NCBI RefSeq assembly: GCF_014648595.1
Contig: NZ_BMRK01000003.1
Location: 189,287 to 253,286 of the forward strand
DNA: 64,000 nt
From: Nocardioides luteus
Lineage (GTDB): Bacteria; Actinomycetota; Actinomycetes; Propionibacteriales; Nocardioidaceae
Direction of reading: 5' to 3'
The notes beneath the pieces were generated by a model. That model searched no databases, had not been told where the DNA came from, and saw nothing but the letters and a program-made list of their open reading frames with translations. The translations under genes were made by a program, and so were the position numbers. Shown piece by piece: positions 38,244-47,279 of the stretch (position 1 is its first letter; the number at the start of each line of letters is the position of its first letter).

Positions 38244-40157
38244 TCAGCCGATCAGCTCCTCCGCCCGCAGAAGCACCTCAGGCACCCCGAACCCGTCGAC
38301 GAGCAGCCGCGCGTGGGGGCGCAGGTCGCGGCAGAGGCGGTTGACCTCGGCGGTGATGGCCTTGGAGCGCTCGGAGGAGAGGCGGCCGTGCTCCATGAAC
38401 CAGGCGCGGTCGGCCTCGATGACGGAGAGGGCGTTGAGGTCGCAGACGGTGCCCATGAGCTCCCGCTCCGGTCCTTCCGGCATCGACAGGACCTTCTCGC
38501 GGAAGGCCTCGTGGATCAGTCGCTCGATGTGGGCGCGGGCGACGCTGATGACGTGGTCTTGCACGTTCGAGAAGACCTCGCCGGGCTCGCGGCCGTCCTT
38601 GATGCCCGACTGCAGGCGGCGGGCGACACCTGCCAGCATGTGCTCCTCGCGGAAGCGGAGCATCGCCAGGTGGTACTCGGAGTCGAGGATGTCGGGCTCG
38701 CGCTCGCCGGCCACCGGCACCACGTCGCGTACGCGCTCGAGCAGCTTGTGGACGGCCGTGCGTTCGAGGACGGTCTCGACGGCGAGCCCGGCCACGAAGC
38801 GGACCATGTCGAGCTGGTCCATCTCCTCGAACTCGCTCGAGTAGCCGGTGAGCAGCCCCTTCGCGACCAGCTGCAGGAGCACCGTGTTGTCGCCCTCGAA
38901 GGTCGTGAAGACGTCGGTGTCGGCCTTCAGCGCGGCGAACCGGTTGGCGGAGAGGTAGCCCGCGCCACCGCACGCCTCGCGGCACTCCTGGATCGTGCGG
39001 GTCGCGTGCCAGGTCGCCATCGCCTTGGTGCCGGCCGCCCGCGACTCGAGCTCGCGGCGGGCGTGCTCGGAGGTGGTGACGCCGGAGAAGACGTCGTGCA
39101 GATCGTTGCGCACGATCTCCTGCGCGAAGCGCATCGCGTAGGTGCGCGCGACCAGCGGGAGCAGCCGGCGCTGGTGCTGCCCGTAGTCGAGCAGCAGCGA
39201 CTCGGTCTCGTCGGACGAGGCCTCGAACTGGCGACGCTGCAGCGCGTAGCGGACGGCGATCGTCAGCGCGACCTCGGAGGCCCGGATCGCGGCGCCGCCG
39301 ACCGAGACGCGGCCCTGCACGAGCGTGCCGAGCATGGTGAAGAAGCGGCGTCCGGCCGACTCGATCTCGGAGACGTACTCGCCGGTCTCGGTGACGTCGG
39401 CGAAGCGGTTGAGCAGAGCCGTACGCGGCACCCGTACGCCCGAGAACCACAGTCGTCCGTTGTCGACCCCGTTGAGCCCCATCTTGGGCCCGTCGTCGGC
39501 GATCCGGACCCCGGGCGCCGGCTCACCGGAGACCCGGATCGGCACCACGAAGGCGTGGACGCCACGCTCCTCGCCGGCGACGACGAGCTGCGCGAAGACG
39601 ACCGCCACCTCACCGTGACAGGCGGCGTTGCCGATGTAGTCCTTGTAGGCGTCCTCGCGGGTCGTCTCGATGACGAACTCCTGCGCGTCGGCGTCATAGG
39701 TGGCCACGGTGGCGACCGCGGCGACGTTGGAGCCGTGGCCGTGCTCGGTCATCGCGAAGCAGCCGAGCAGGCGTCCGGAGACGATGTCAGCGAGGTAGCG
39801 GTCGTGGTGACGAGCGGTGCCGAGCTGGAGGATCGCGCCGCCGAAGAGCCCGAACTGCACCCCGGACTTTACCAGCAGCGAGAGGTCTCCGCCGGCCATC
39901 TCCTCGAAGGCGGCGATGGAGGCACCGACGTCACCACCGCCGCCGTACTCCTTCGGGAACCCGAGCGCCGTCAGCCCGCTCGCGGAGACGTCGAGGAGCG
40001 CCGCTCGGACTCGCTCGCGGTATTCGGCCCGGGGCAGCTCCTCGACCTCGTCGAGGAAGTCGGCGCGTTCGATCAGGGCCTTGCGTACGTCCTCCCGGAC
40101 TCCCGCGTAGCGCCCGTCGAGAAGTGCGGTCAGTGAGGAAGCGTCGATTGCGGTCAC
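38244..40157 (-). CDS. Acyl-CoA dehydrogenase/oxidase family protein
   Basis: A 637-residue flavoprotein, longer than classical 380-residue acyl-CoA dehydrogenases and similar in size to acyl-CoA oxidases. The FAD/substrate signatures GCFAMTEHGHGSNVAAVAT and YIGNAACHGEVAVVFAQL are followed by QCR-like TIQECREACGGAGYL and TFEGDNTVLLQLVAKGLL, typical of the ACOX group. The long helical C-terminus matches that group. It likely acts in fatty-acid beta-oxidation, but oxidase versus dehydrogenase cannot be decided by eye. It starts at GTG 40157, about 30 bases downstream of the PAP2 gene. Confidence 0.85.
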   Translation of the reverse strand: MTAIDASSLTALLDGRYAGVREDVRKALIERADFLDEVEELPRAEYRERVRAALLDVSASGLTALGFPKEYGGGGDVGASIAAFEEMAGGDLSLLVKSGVQFGLFGGAILQLGTARHHDRYLADIVSGRLLGCFAMTEHGHGSNVAAVATVATYDADAQEFVIETTREDAYKDYIGNAACHGEVAVVFAQLVVAGEERGVHAFVVPIRVSGEPAPGVRIADDGPKMGLNGVDNGRLWFSGVRVPRTALLNRFADVTETGEYVSEIESAGRRFFTMLGTLVQGRVSVGGAAIRASEVALTIAVRYALQRRQFEASSDETESLLLDYGQHQRRLLPLVARTYAMRFAQEIVRNDLHDVFSGVTTSEHARRELESRAAGTKAMATWHATRTIQECREACGGAGYLSANRFAALKADTDVFTTFEGDNTVLLQLVAKGLLTGYSSEFEEMDQLDMVRFVAGLAVETVLERTAVHKLLERVRDVVPVAGEREPDILDSEYHLAMLRFREEHMLAGVARRLQSGIKDGREPGEVFSNVQDHVISVARAHIERLIHEAFREKVLSMPEGPERELMGTVCDLNALSVIEADRAWFMEHGRLSSERSKAITAEVNRLCRDLRPHARLLVDGFGVPEVLLRAEELIG

Positions 40158-40187
40158 GCCGCAACCTTATGTGGTGGGAGGTCGGGT

Positions 40188-41255
40188 TCAGGTCAGCTCG
40201 TGGGCGACCTTGGCCTCGCGTCCCGCGATCTCGTCGGACTCGGTCACCAGCCGCCGTACGCCCTTGCGCTGGAACTTCTGACCGGCCGCCAGACCGCCGA
40301 AGTAGTAGGCGACGAGCGCGATCATGCAGCCCGCGATGTCGTCGGCGAGGTAGTGCCAGCCGAAGTAGATGGTGGCGACGACGGTGATCCCGAAGTTGAT
40401 CCAGCCGGCCCAGCGGGCGATCTTGTTCCTGACCGTGGACTGGATCATCAGCGCGACCAGCAGCGTGATGCCGCAGTGGAGCGAGGCGAAGCCGCCGACC
40501 GACTGCACCACGTTGGCGTCGACGTCGAACAGCACGTGTTGTCGGGTGAAGACCAGCGACTCCATCAGGCTGCTCGCCGGCGTGTCCGGCAGGTCGGCGT
40601 AGAGGTAGGGGTAGTTCAGGCCGGGGCCGACGGTCGGCAGGCAGTAGTAGGAGACCGTGCCGAGGATCCAGGCGATGCACTGCGAGCTCACGAACCAGTA
40701 GCCGTAGGCGAGGTTGCGCGACCAGACCAGCCAGCCGGCGACGGCGAACGGCACCAGGGGCAGGAACCACATGTAGATGTAGGAGAGGAACCAGGCCACC
40801 CAGCCGGTGCCGAGGAGGTCGTGGAGCATGATCGCCGGGTCGTTGCCGAAGAGCACCGCCTTGTCGATCAGGTGCAGCTCGTGATCGAACTCATACGTCT
40901 CCGGCACCACGAACGGCAGGAACGACTTGAGGTTCCGGTAGCAGACGTAGACCAGGTAGAAGCAGATGATGCCGGTCACGACCAGCGTCAGGCGCTCGCG
41001 GGTCCAGTGGGTGCGGACCCGCTCCTTGAAGATCGGTCCCATCTGCGCCCACTTGAACTTGGACTTCCACAGGGTCCGCGGCACGAGGTCGACGAGGAGC
41101 GCTGCCCCGACGAGAAGGGGGAGCCGGAGCCAGGACGGTCCGAGGAACCCCTCCGGGTCGAGCATGCGCTTGTCGACGATCTGCGCGGTCACGACTGCGA
41201 TCAGGCCGAAGATCAGCGCGCTGCCGATGAGGAAGATCTGAGCGCGGCGATACAT
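40188..41255 (-). CDS. PAP2-superfamily membrane phosphatase/transferase
   Basis: A 355-residue integral membrane protein with roughly seven to eight hydrophobic segments. The C-terminal half carries degenerate PAP2 motifs: GGFASLHCGI (motif 2, with SxH) and YFGWHYLADDIAG (motif 3, with the catalytic His and Asp). The layout resembles inositol-phosphorylceramide synthase/AUR1-like proteins of actinobacteria, which act on lipid phosphates or transfer phosphoryl head groups. It begins 11 bases after the thiQ stop, so it may be carried on the thiamine-transporter transcript, though no functional link is apparent. Confidence 0.8.
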   Translation of the reverse strand: MYRRAQIFLIGSALIFGLIAVVTAQIVDKRMLDPEGFLGPSWLRLPLLVGAALLVDLVPRTLWKSKFKWAQMGPIFKERVRTHWTRERLTLVVTGIICFYLVYVCYRNLKSFLPFVVPETYEFDHELHLIDKAVLFGNDPAIMLHDLLGTGWVAWFLSYIYMWFLPLVPFAVAGWLVWSRNLAYGYWFVSSQCIAWILGTVSYYCLPTVGPGLNYPYLYADLPDTPASSLMESLVFTRQHVLFDVDANVVQSVGGFASLHCGITLLVALMIQSTVRNKIARWAGWINFGITVVATIYFGWHYLADDIAGCMIALVAYYFGGLAAGQKFQRKGVRRLVTESDEIAGREAKVAHELT

Positions 41256-41266
41256 AGCCGCTGATT

Positions 41267-42301
41267 CTAAGTGGCCGGTGGTTGCTGTGCCGATTCCGCG
41301 GGCGGCGGCGCGGACGCTTCGGCCGTTCCGGGGATCGCCAGCCGGTTCGGCTCGACCCTCAGGCTGACCCGCTCCCCCGGCGCCGGTGCCGAGTCGGCGA
41401 CGGCGTCGACCTCACCGATCTCATCGAGACGTACGACGAGGCGGTGGAGCTCCGGGGTCGCCCTGGCCGAGACCACGGTGCCGGCGAGCGGACCTTCCGG
41501 ATCGGCGACGAAGGCGGAGCGCCGCAGCGCGACCGCACCGGCCGGGGTCATGCCCGCCGCCTCGAGGACCTGGTACGCAGCAGGCCCCTCGAGCACGCGC
41601 GCGTACCCCAGGAACAGCGCGGCCCAGGTGTCCGTCGGCTGCGCCCACACCTCCCGCAGCGTGCCCTCCTGGACGAGATGGCCCTCGCGCAGCAGCGCGA
41701 TCCGGTCGGCCACCGCGAAGGCCTCCTCCTGGTCGTGGGTGACCATCAGGGCGGTGGTGCCGGCCTCGTGGAGGATGCGGCGCAAATCACCGGCCAGCCG
41801 CTCCCGCAGCCCGGCGTCGAGCGCAGAGAGCGGCTCGTCGAGGAGCAGCAGCCGGGGCTCGACCGCCAGCGCCCGGGCGAGCGCGACCCGCTGTCGCTCG
41901 CCACCGCTGAGCGTGCCGGGGAGCCGTTCCTGGTAGCCGCTCAGCCCGACCAGCTCGAGCAAGTAGCCGACCTTGCTCCTGCGCTCGGCGGAGGGGATCC
42001 GGCGCAGCCGCATCGGGTAGGCGACGTTGTCCGCGACGTCGAGGTGCGGGAAGAGCTGGCCGTCCTGGAACATCAGCGCGAACCCGCGCTTGTGCGTCGG
42101 CACCCCGCGCAGCGACCGCCCGTCCCAGCTGATCTCGCCGCTCGCCGGCTCCAGCCCCGCCACCGCCCGCAGCAGCGTCGACTTCCCGGACCCCGAAGGC
42201 CCGAGCAGCGCCAGCACCTCACCGTCGGCCAGGTCGAGGCTGACGTCGGAGACCGCAGCGGCCCCCTCGTACGTCACCGACACCTCACGCAACGACAGCA
42301 T
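41267..42301 (-). CDS. thiQ: Thiamine ABC transporter ATP-binding protein ThiQ-like
   Basis: The 344-residue ATPase has Walker A GPSGSGKST, Q-loop MFQDGQLFPHLDV, signature LSGGERQRVALARAL, Walker B RLLLLDEPLSALD and switch His (MVTHDQEEAF). About 120 residues follow the core, forming a probable OB-like regulatory domain (VVVRLDEIGEVD, LRVEPNRL). Assignment to thiamine rests on the TPP riboswitch that heads the thiB-thiP-thiQ run. It starts at ATG 42301; a GTG four codons upstream is an alternative. A 156-base repeat-filled gap separates it from thiP, unusual within such operons. Confidence 0.85.
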   Translation of the reverse strand: MLSLREVSVTYEGAAAVSDVSLDLADGEVLALLGPSGSGKSTLLRAVAGLEPASGEISWDGRSLRGVPTHKRGFALMFQDGQLFPHLDVADNVAYPMRLRRIPSAERRSKVGYLLELVGLSGYQERLPGTLSGGERQRVALARALAVEPRLLLLDEPLSALDAGLRERLAGDLRRILHEAGTTALMVTHDQEEAFAVADRIALLREGHLVQEGTLREVWAQPTDTWAALFLGYARVLEGPAAYQVLEAAGMTPAGAVALRRSAFVADPEGPLAGTVVSARATPELHRLVVRLDEIGEVDAVADSAPAPGERVSLRVEPNRLAIPGTAEASAPPPAESAQQPPAT

Positions 42302-42317
42302 CACGACCCCCACCCCG

Positions 42318-42452
42318 CCGAGGCGTCGGCCCGGACGGTCGAAGCGTCAGCCCCGTCGGCCGAGACGGCACGCTCCTGACCACTCGACTGACGCGCGCGA
42401 CCTCTCGGCCGACGTACGTGACGCCTCGGCTGGCGGGGGTGACTTCTCGGCG
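42318..42452. repeat. Array of short CTGACnnCTCGGC-type repeats between thiP and thiQ
   Basis: The gap holds at least five degenerate copies of CTGACnnCTCGGCG in both orientations, such as GTGACTTCTCGGCG (42439-42452), GTGACGCCTCGGC, and CCGAGACGGCAC. It also contains the 36-base match to window positions 12-47 (42337-42372). The same unit fills the mutY/clpC gap. Confidence 0.65.
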
Positions 42453-42457
42453 TGGGT

Positions 42458-44101
42458 TCACAGTGCTCCGATCGAAGGCACGCGGAGACGCTCGACGAGG
42501 AGCATCACGAGGGCGGTGGCGGCGGCGAGTACGCAGGCGGCGGCGAGGGCCATGCCGTAGTTGTCGGAGCCCGGGCGGGACAGCAGCCGGAGGATGACGA
42601 CGGGGAGGGTGGGGTTCTCCTCGCGGACCAGGAACGAGGTCGCGCCGAACTCCCCCAGCGAGGCCGCGAAGGCGAAGCCGGAGGCGGCGAGGAGGGGCTT
42701 CCAGACGGCGGGTACGTCGACGGTCATCACCGCGCGCAACGGCCCGGCGCCGAGCCCGGCGGCGGCCTGGCGCAGCCGGTCGTCGACCGAGGCCAGGACG
42801 GGCACCAGCGTCCGCACGACCAGGGGCAGCGCGACCAGGGCCTGGGCGAGCGGCACCAGCCACGGCTCGTCGCGGAAGTCGAAGACACCCGTGCCGAGGG
42901 TCAGGTAGAGCCCGAGGCCGAGCGTGACCGCGCTGACCCCGAGCGGCACCATGAACAGCCCGTCGAGCACCGAACGCACCCTACGCTCGGCGACCGACCG
43001 CGAGCGCCGGGTCACCGCGAAGGCGACCAGCAGCCCGAGCACCAGCGCGGCCAGCGACGCCTGCACCGCGACCGTCAGCGACGTCAGCAGCGCACTGGTC
43101 ACCGGCACCGGCAGCGGCGGGTCGAACCCGGGCGTCTGCAGCGCGACATAGTTCGCGAGGCTCCACCGGTCCTCGACCCGCAGCGAGCCGAGCAGCAGCG
43201 CCAGCAGCGGCCCGGCGACCAGCAGCACCAGCACCGACATCGACGCCAGGGCCGGGAGGTCCAGCAGCGACACCGGCCGGCGGCGTACGACCACCCGGGA
43301 CTGCGCCGCGTCCGGCACCGCCCGCAGCCGACCGGCCACGACCAGCAGCCCGACCACGACCAGCAGCTGCAGCACCGAGAGCACCGCAGCGCCGGGGAGG
43401 TCGAAGAGCGTGAAGGTCAGCTTGTAGATCTCGGTCTCGATGCTGTTGTAGCGCACCCCACCGAGGGTGAGGACGATCCCGAACGCGGTGGCGCAGAAGA
43501 GGAAGACCACCGAGGCCGCCGAGACGATCGCCGGCCGCAGCGCCGGCAGCGTGATGGTCAGCAGCACCCGCACCGGCGAGGCACCCAGGGCTGCCGCAGC
43601 CTCGCCCGGGCGCGGGTCGAGCGACTCCCATGCCGCCCCGACCGCACGGATGACGACCGAGGCGTTGAAGAAGACCAGCCCGAGGATGATCGCGGTCGGT
43701 GTCCCGTCCAGCCCGAGCGGGGCCAGCAGCCCGGCCTCGCCGATGAGCTCGCGGAAGGCGACGCCGACGACGACGGTGGGCAGGACGAACGGCACCAGCA
43801 GCCCCGCCCGGATCACCCGCTGCAGCGGAAAGCGCAGCCGGTGCAGCGCAAACGCCGCCGGCAGCCCCAAGGCGACGCTCAGCACGGTCGCCAGCCCCGA
43901 GGACCACAGCGTGAACCACAGCGCCCGCTGGATCTCGGGCCGCCCCACGATCCGCGAGATCACCGACGGGTCGAAGGAGCCGCCGAAGAAGAGCCCGCGC
44001 TGCACCATCCCGGTGACCGGCAGGACGAAGAAGACCGCCAGCACGGCCACCGGGAGGGCGGCGAGCGCGACCAGGGTGGCTACGCGTCGGGTGGAGCTCA
44101 C
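42458..44101 (-). CDS. thiP: Thiamine ABC transporter permease ThiP-like (two fused permease halves)
   Basis: A 547-residue membrane protein with about 12 hydrophobic segments in two homologous halves. Each has a binding-protein-dependent permease loop: EAAAALGASPVRVLLTITLPALRP (first) and QAAAGLGAGPLRAVMTVDVPAVWKP (second), which dock the ATPase. Fused tandem permeases are typical of iron(III) and thiamine importers; the TPP riboswitch upstream of thiB favours thiamine. GTG 44101, 10 bases after the thiB stop, is preferred over an ATG inside thiB. Confidence 0.87.
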   Translation of the reverse strand: MSSTRRVATLVALAALPVAVLAVFFVLPVTGMVQRGLFFGGSFDPSVISRIVGRPEIQRALWFTLWSSGLATVLSVALGLPAAFALHRLRFPLQRVIRAGLLVPFVLPTVVVGVAFRELIGEAGLLAPLGLDGTPTAIILGLVFFNASVVIRAVGAAWESLDPRPGEAAAALGASPVRVLLTITLPALRPAIVSAASVVFLFCATAFGIVLTLGGVRYNSIETEIYKLTFTLFDLPGAAVLSVLQLLVVVGLLVVAGRLRAVPDAAQSRVVVRRRPVSLLDLPALASMSVLVLLVAGPLLALLLGSLRVEDRWSLANYVALQTPGFDPPLPVPVTSALLTSLTVAVQASLAALVLGLLVAFAVTRRSRSVAERRVRSVLDGLFMVPLGVSAVTLGLGLYLTLGTGVFDFRDEPWLVPLAQALVALPLVVRTLVPVLASVDDRLRQAAAGLGAGPLRAVMTVDVPAVWKPLLAASGFAFAASLGEFGATSFLVREENPTLPVVILRLLSRPGSDNYGMALAAACVLAAATALVMLLVERLRVPSIGAL

Positions 44102-44111
44102 TGCGCGCTGT

Positions 44112-45188
44112 TCACTGGGCGATCGTGTCGCTCCAGGTCGCCAGCCATTCCTCACGGTTCTTCTCGATCTCCTCGGGGGAGACCGAGAGCGGGGAGGTCG
44201 GCTGCTCGGCGAACTTCGCCCACTCCGCGGGCAGCTCGACGCTGGAGGAGACCGGGAAGACGTACATGCTCTCCGGCAATGCCCCCTGCACGCTGTCGGA
44301 GAGCATGAAGTCGACGAGCGCCTTCGCGCCCTCGGGGTTGTCGGCGCCCTTCAGCACACCGGCGTACTCGACCTGCCGGAAGCAGGTGTCGAGCAGCGCC
44401 TTGGTCGTGGACTTCCCGTCCTTGACGGTGAAGGCCGGCGAGGAGTCGTAGGAGACGACGATCGGTCGCGTCCCCTTGCCGCCGCCCTGGGTGAAGTCGG
44501 AGTAGTAGGCCTGGTCCCAGCCGTCGACGACCTTGGTGCCGTTGTCGATCAGGTCGCCCCAGTAGTCGGCCCAGCCGTCCTCGCCGTACTCCGCGACCGT
44601 CGCCAGCAGGAACACCATGCCCGGTGTCGAGGTGGCTGCGCCCGGGACGACCAGAAGATCCTTGTACGCAGGCTTCGCCAGGTCGTCGAGCGACTCCGGC
44701 GGGGTCAGCTTCTTCTTCGCGAACCACTCGGTGTCGATGTTGATGCAGACGCTGCCGTTGTCGACCGGGGTGAGGAAGTGCTCCTCGTCGCCGGGGAGGT
44801 CGAAGTCGGAGACGCCCTCGGGGATCTCCGACGGCGTGTAGGCCTCCAGCGCGCCCTGGTCGATCGCCCGGCTGGCGAAGGTGTTGTCGATGCCGAAGAC
44901 GGCGTCGCCGTCGGGGTTGCCGGTGTCCATCGCGATTTTGGTGGTCATCTCGCCACCGTCGCCCGCATGACGGATCTCGGCGGTGTAGCCGGTCTTCTCC
45001 TCGAACTCGGCCAGCACCTCCTTGGGCAGCGTGAAGCTGTCGTGGGTCAGCATCACGACCCGCTTGTCGTCCGCGCCGCTGGTCGGCTCGCTCTCCGGGT
45101 CACCGGAGGTGCTCCCGCACCCGGACAGCCCCGACAGCAGCAGCGCCGAGATCGCGGTCGCTGCGATGGCAGGCGTACGCATGCGCAT
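44112..45188 (-). CDS. thiB: Thiamine-binding lipoprotein ThiB/TbpA-like
   Basis: A 358-residue substrate-binding lipoprotein. The N-terminus has basic residues, a hydrophobic stretch and a lipobox (LSGLSGC), so it is tethered outside the membrane. The mature part follows the TbpA pattern: VVMLTHDSFTLPKEVLAEFEEKTGY, GDAVFGIDNTFASRAID, and late YVFPVSSSVELPAEW. The ATG at 45188 has GGGAG seven bases upstream, at the very 3' edge of the TPP riboswitch. Riboswitch-controlled translation initiation is therefore plausible. It is first in the thiB-thiP-thiQ operon. Confidence 0.93.
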   Translation of the reverse strand: MRMRTPAIAATAISALLLSGLSGCGSTSGDPESEPTSGADDKRVVMLTHDSFTLPKEVLAEFEEKTGYTAEIRHAGDGGEMTTKIAMDTGNPDGDAVFGIDNTFASRAIDQGALEAYTPSEIPEGVSDFDLPGDEEHFLTPVDNGSVCINIDTEWFAKKKLTPPESLDDLAKPAYKDLLVVPGAATSTPGMVFLLATVAEYGEDGWADYWGDLIDNGTKVVDGWDQAYYSDFTQGGGKGTRPIVVSYDSSPAFTVKDGKSTTKALLDTCFRQVEYAGVLKGADNPEGAKALVDFMLSDSVQGALPESMYVFPVSSSVELPAEWAKFAEQPTSPLSVSPEEIEKNREEWLATWSDTIAQ

Positions 45189-45192
45189 TCTG

Positions 45193-45283
45193 ACTCCCTT
45201 CGCCGGTCTCAACCGGAGCAGGTTCGGAGGGTCTGCGGCGCCTTTCGCCGCACTCTCAGGCCTTCAGGCCTCCCCTGTCTGTT
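45193..45283 (-). ncRNA. TPP riboswitch (THI element)
   Basis: The minus strand contains the conserved thi-box elements in order: GGGG near 45277, CCTGAGA (pyrimidine pocket, 45260-45254), a variable hairpin GCGGCGAAAGGCGCCGC, ACCCTCCGAACCTG, CCGGTTGAGACCGG and GCGAAGGGAG. It sits directly before thiB, and its 3' end supplies the likely ribosome-binding purine tract. TPP binding would be expected to lower thiamine importer expression. Confidence 0.93.
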
Positions 45284-45343
45284 CGCTCCACCCTACCGGT
45301 GGTCGCGCCTGCCGAGACCACGGGGGCGTGTCACACTGCCGCC

Positions 45344-45775
45344 GTGACCAGCGTGAAGATCCAGTCGTTCGACGAGCTCTCCCCCCGGACCGCGTACGCC
45401 CTGTGGCAGCTGCGCCAGGACGTCTTCGTCGTCGAGCAGGACTGCCCCTATCTCGACCTCGACGGCCGCGACCTCGAGCCCGGTACGCGTCACGTGGTGC
45501 TCAGCGACAGCGACCGCGTCGTCGGCACCGCCCGCATCCTCGACGACGGCGACGCGTGGCGCATCGGCCGCGTCGTTCTCGCCCCCTCCCACCGCGGCCA
45601 CGGCCTGGCCGACGTGATCATGAAGGCAGCCGTCGACGCGGTCAGCGGTCGCGACATCGTGCTGTCCGCGCAGTCGCCGCTCGCCGGCTGGTACGCGAAG
45701 TTCGGGTTCGAGGCCGACGGCGACGAGTTCCTCGAGGACGGCATCCCGCACACCCCGATGCGGCGCCGAGCCTGA
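45344..45775 (+). CDS. GNAT family N-acetyltransferase (ElaA-like)
   Basis: A 143-residue protein. SFDELSPRTAYALWQLRQDVFVVEQDCPYLDLDGRD is characteristic of the ElaA subgroup. RIGRVVLAPSHRGHGLADVIM holds the acetyl-CoA pyrophosphate-binding R/Q-x-x-G-x-G/A pattern (RGHGLA), followed by AQSPLAGWYAKFGFEADGDEFLEDGIPHTPM. The substrate is unknown. The start at GTG 45344 is preferred over an ATG 15 codons upstream that would overlap the divergent riboswitch leader region. Confidence 0.85.
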   Translation: MTSVKIQSFDELSPRTAYALWQLRQDVFVVEQDCPYLDLDGRDLEPGTRHVVLSDSDRVVGTARILDDGDAWRIGRVVLAPSHRGHGLADVIMKAAVDAVSGRDIVLSAQSPLAGWYAKFGFEADGDEFLEDGIPHTPMRRRA

Positions 45776-45804
45776 CGCTCAGCCTGATCGGCCGGCCAGC
45801 CTGA

Positions 45805-46857
45805 TCAGCCGGCGACGGGAGCGAACAGCACGCCCGCCTCGGTCTCCTCACGCGTGGCCTGCCCGCGCGCGACGAGCAACTCGAGGTGGGCCTTGGTCTC
45901 CATGACCGCGAGGCCGGCGTTGAAGTAGTCGAGCTCGGCGAAGGACCGCTCGTGGCGGGTCCAGCCGAGGTCGTTGGCCACCTCGTGGGCCGAGCGGCGG
46001 CCGTTCTTCAGCGAGGCGAGCGACTGGGCGAGGCGGGACTCGTGGTGGGCCAGGAGCTCGTCGACGCGGGCGTGGGACGAGGGAGCGACCGGGCCGTGGG
46101 CCGGGAGCAACTGCAGGTCGGGCAGGTCGCGCACCTTGGTCAGCGACGCCATGAAGTCGCCCAGCGGGTCGATGACCGGGACCGGCTCGAAGCCGATCGA
46201 CGGAGTGATCGTGGGCAGCACGTGGTCGCCGGCGAAGAGGACCGAGCCGGCCATGTCGGCGTAGACGTAGTGGCCCTGGGTGTGACCAGGGGTGTGCACG
46301 GCGTCGAGGTCGCGACCGGCCACGGAGAGGCGTACGTCGCCCTCCAGCCAGCGGTCGGGCATCCGCCAGTGGGACATGTCCGGGTCGGGCGGCGGGTTGG
46401 CCGCCCATTTCTCGGCGAGCTCGTGCGCACCGGCGTGGGCGAGCAGGCGGTCGGTCGAGATCCAGCCGTCGAGATCGCCGTTGGTGAGCTCGAGGGTCGG
46501 CCGCTCACCGGCGCCGAGCAGCACGTCGGCGCCGAACTCCTGGCCCAGCACGGAGGCCAGCGTGTAGTGGTCGCGGTGGACGTGGGTGACCAGAAAGCGG
46601 CGGATGTCGCCGAACTCGAAGCCGAGCTTCTTCAGCCCCGCCTCCAGAGCCGTACGCCCCTCGGTGATCGCCCAGCCGCCATCGACGAGCGAGAGCCCGT
46701 CGTCGCCCTCGAGGACGTAGATGTTGACCGCTTTGAGCCCGTCCATCGGCAGCGGCAGCGGGATCCGGTGCACGCCCTCGGAGACCGTCCATGCGCCTGG
46801 TGCCGACCAGTGCTCTCCCGAGTCCGGCGAGATGGCGGTTGCGGTCGGCTGGCTCAT
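45805..46857 (-). CDS. MBL-fold metallo-hydrolase
   Basis: A 350-residue metallo-beta-lactamase-fold hydrolase with the metal motif HVHRDH (in LVTHVHRDHYTL), the second His in HTPGHTQGH, and the bridging Asp in LFAGDHVLP. A C-terminal winged-helix-like part (about 270-350; EVANDLGW) is common in the thioesterase/glyoxalase-like actinobacterial subgroup. The exact substrate is unknown; a glyoxalase II-like or thioester hydrolase is possible. It is the last of three coupled minus-strand genes; its ATG overlaps the stop of 46854-47279. Confidence 0.87.
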   Translation of the reverse strand: MSQPTATAISPDSGEHWSAPGAWTVSEGVHRIPLPLPMDGLKAVNIYVLEGDDGLSLVDGGWAITEGRTALEAGLKKLGFEFGDIRRFLVTHVHRDHYTLASVLGQEFGADVLLGAGERPTLELTNGDLDGWISTDRLLAHAGAHELAEKWAANPPPDPDMSHWRMPDRWLEGDVRLSVAGRDLDAVHTPGHTQGHYVYADMAGSVLFAGDHVLPTITPSIGFEPVPVIDPLGDFMASLTKVRDLPDLQLLPAHGPVAPSSHARVDELLAHHESRLAQSLASLKNGRRSAHEVANDLGWTRHERSFAELDYFNAGLAVMETKAHLELLVARGQATREETEAGVLFAPVAG

Positions 46858-47279
46858 CGATCTCCTTCTGTCGACCCTGCGGCTCGACCCTTCCAGAGCC
46901 AGAGCAGGCCCAGGATCGGCAACAGGGCTGGGACGAATCCGTATCCGCTCCCGAACTTCGACCATACCGAGTCGTCCGGGAACCACGACGGGACGACCAG
47001 GGAGAGGACACCGACGACGACCACGCCGGCCAGCTCGACCCAGAGCATCACCTTCGCGATGCCCGCGGACCCGGCGGCCGCTCGGCGGATCGCGAACCAG
47101 CCGGCGACGTAGGTGGCCGCGGCGACCACCGAGAGCGAGTAGGCGATCGGTGCCTCACCGAACTTCGTCGCGACCTGCACCAGCGACCGGGAGCCCGCGG
47201 CGAGCACGAAGACCGCGTAGACGGTCAGCAGGACCAGATGCGGACCGGAACGGGTCTTGGCGGGCTCGGTCTGGGTCAC
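46854..47279 (-). CDS. Four-helix membrane protein, function unknown
   Basis: A 141-residue protein with four hydrophobic segments (about 14-30, 42-60, 72-92, 108-126). No known motif. GTG 47279 overlaps the stop of the upstream gene as GTGA, and its own stop overlaps the ATG of the MBL hydrolase, so all three are translated as a coupled set. The external loop between the last two segments contains VPSWFPDDSVWSKFGSGYGF. Confidence 0.78.
   Translation of the reverse strand: MTQTEPAKTRSGPHLVLLTVYAVFVLAAGSRSLVQVATKFGEAPIAYSLSVVAAATYVAGWFAIRRAAAGSAGIAKVMLWVELAGVVVVGVLSLVVPSWFPDDSVWSKFGSGYGFVPALLPILGLLWLWKGRAAGSTEGDR

Noticed and set aside
40188-41255. PAP2 gene as part of thiamine uptake
   Set aside because: It is close behind thiQ, but its motifs point to lipid phosphates; proximity alone does not support a role.
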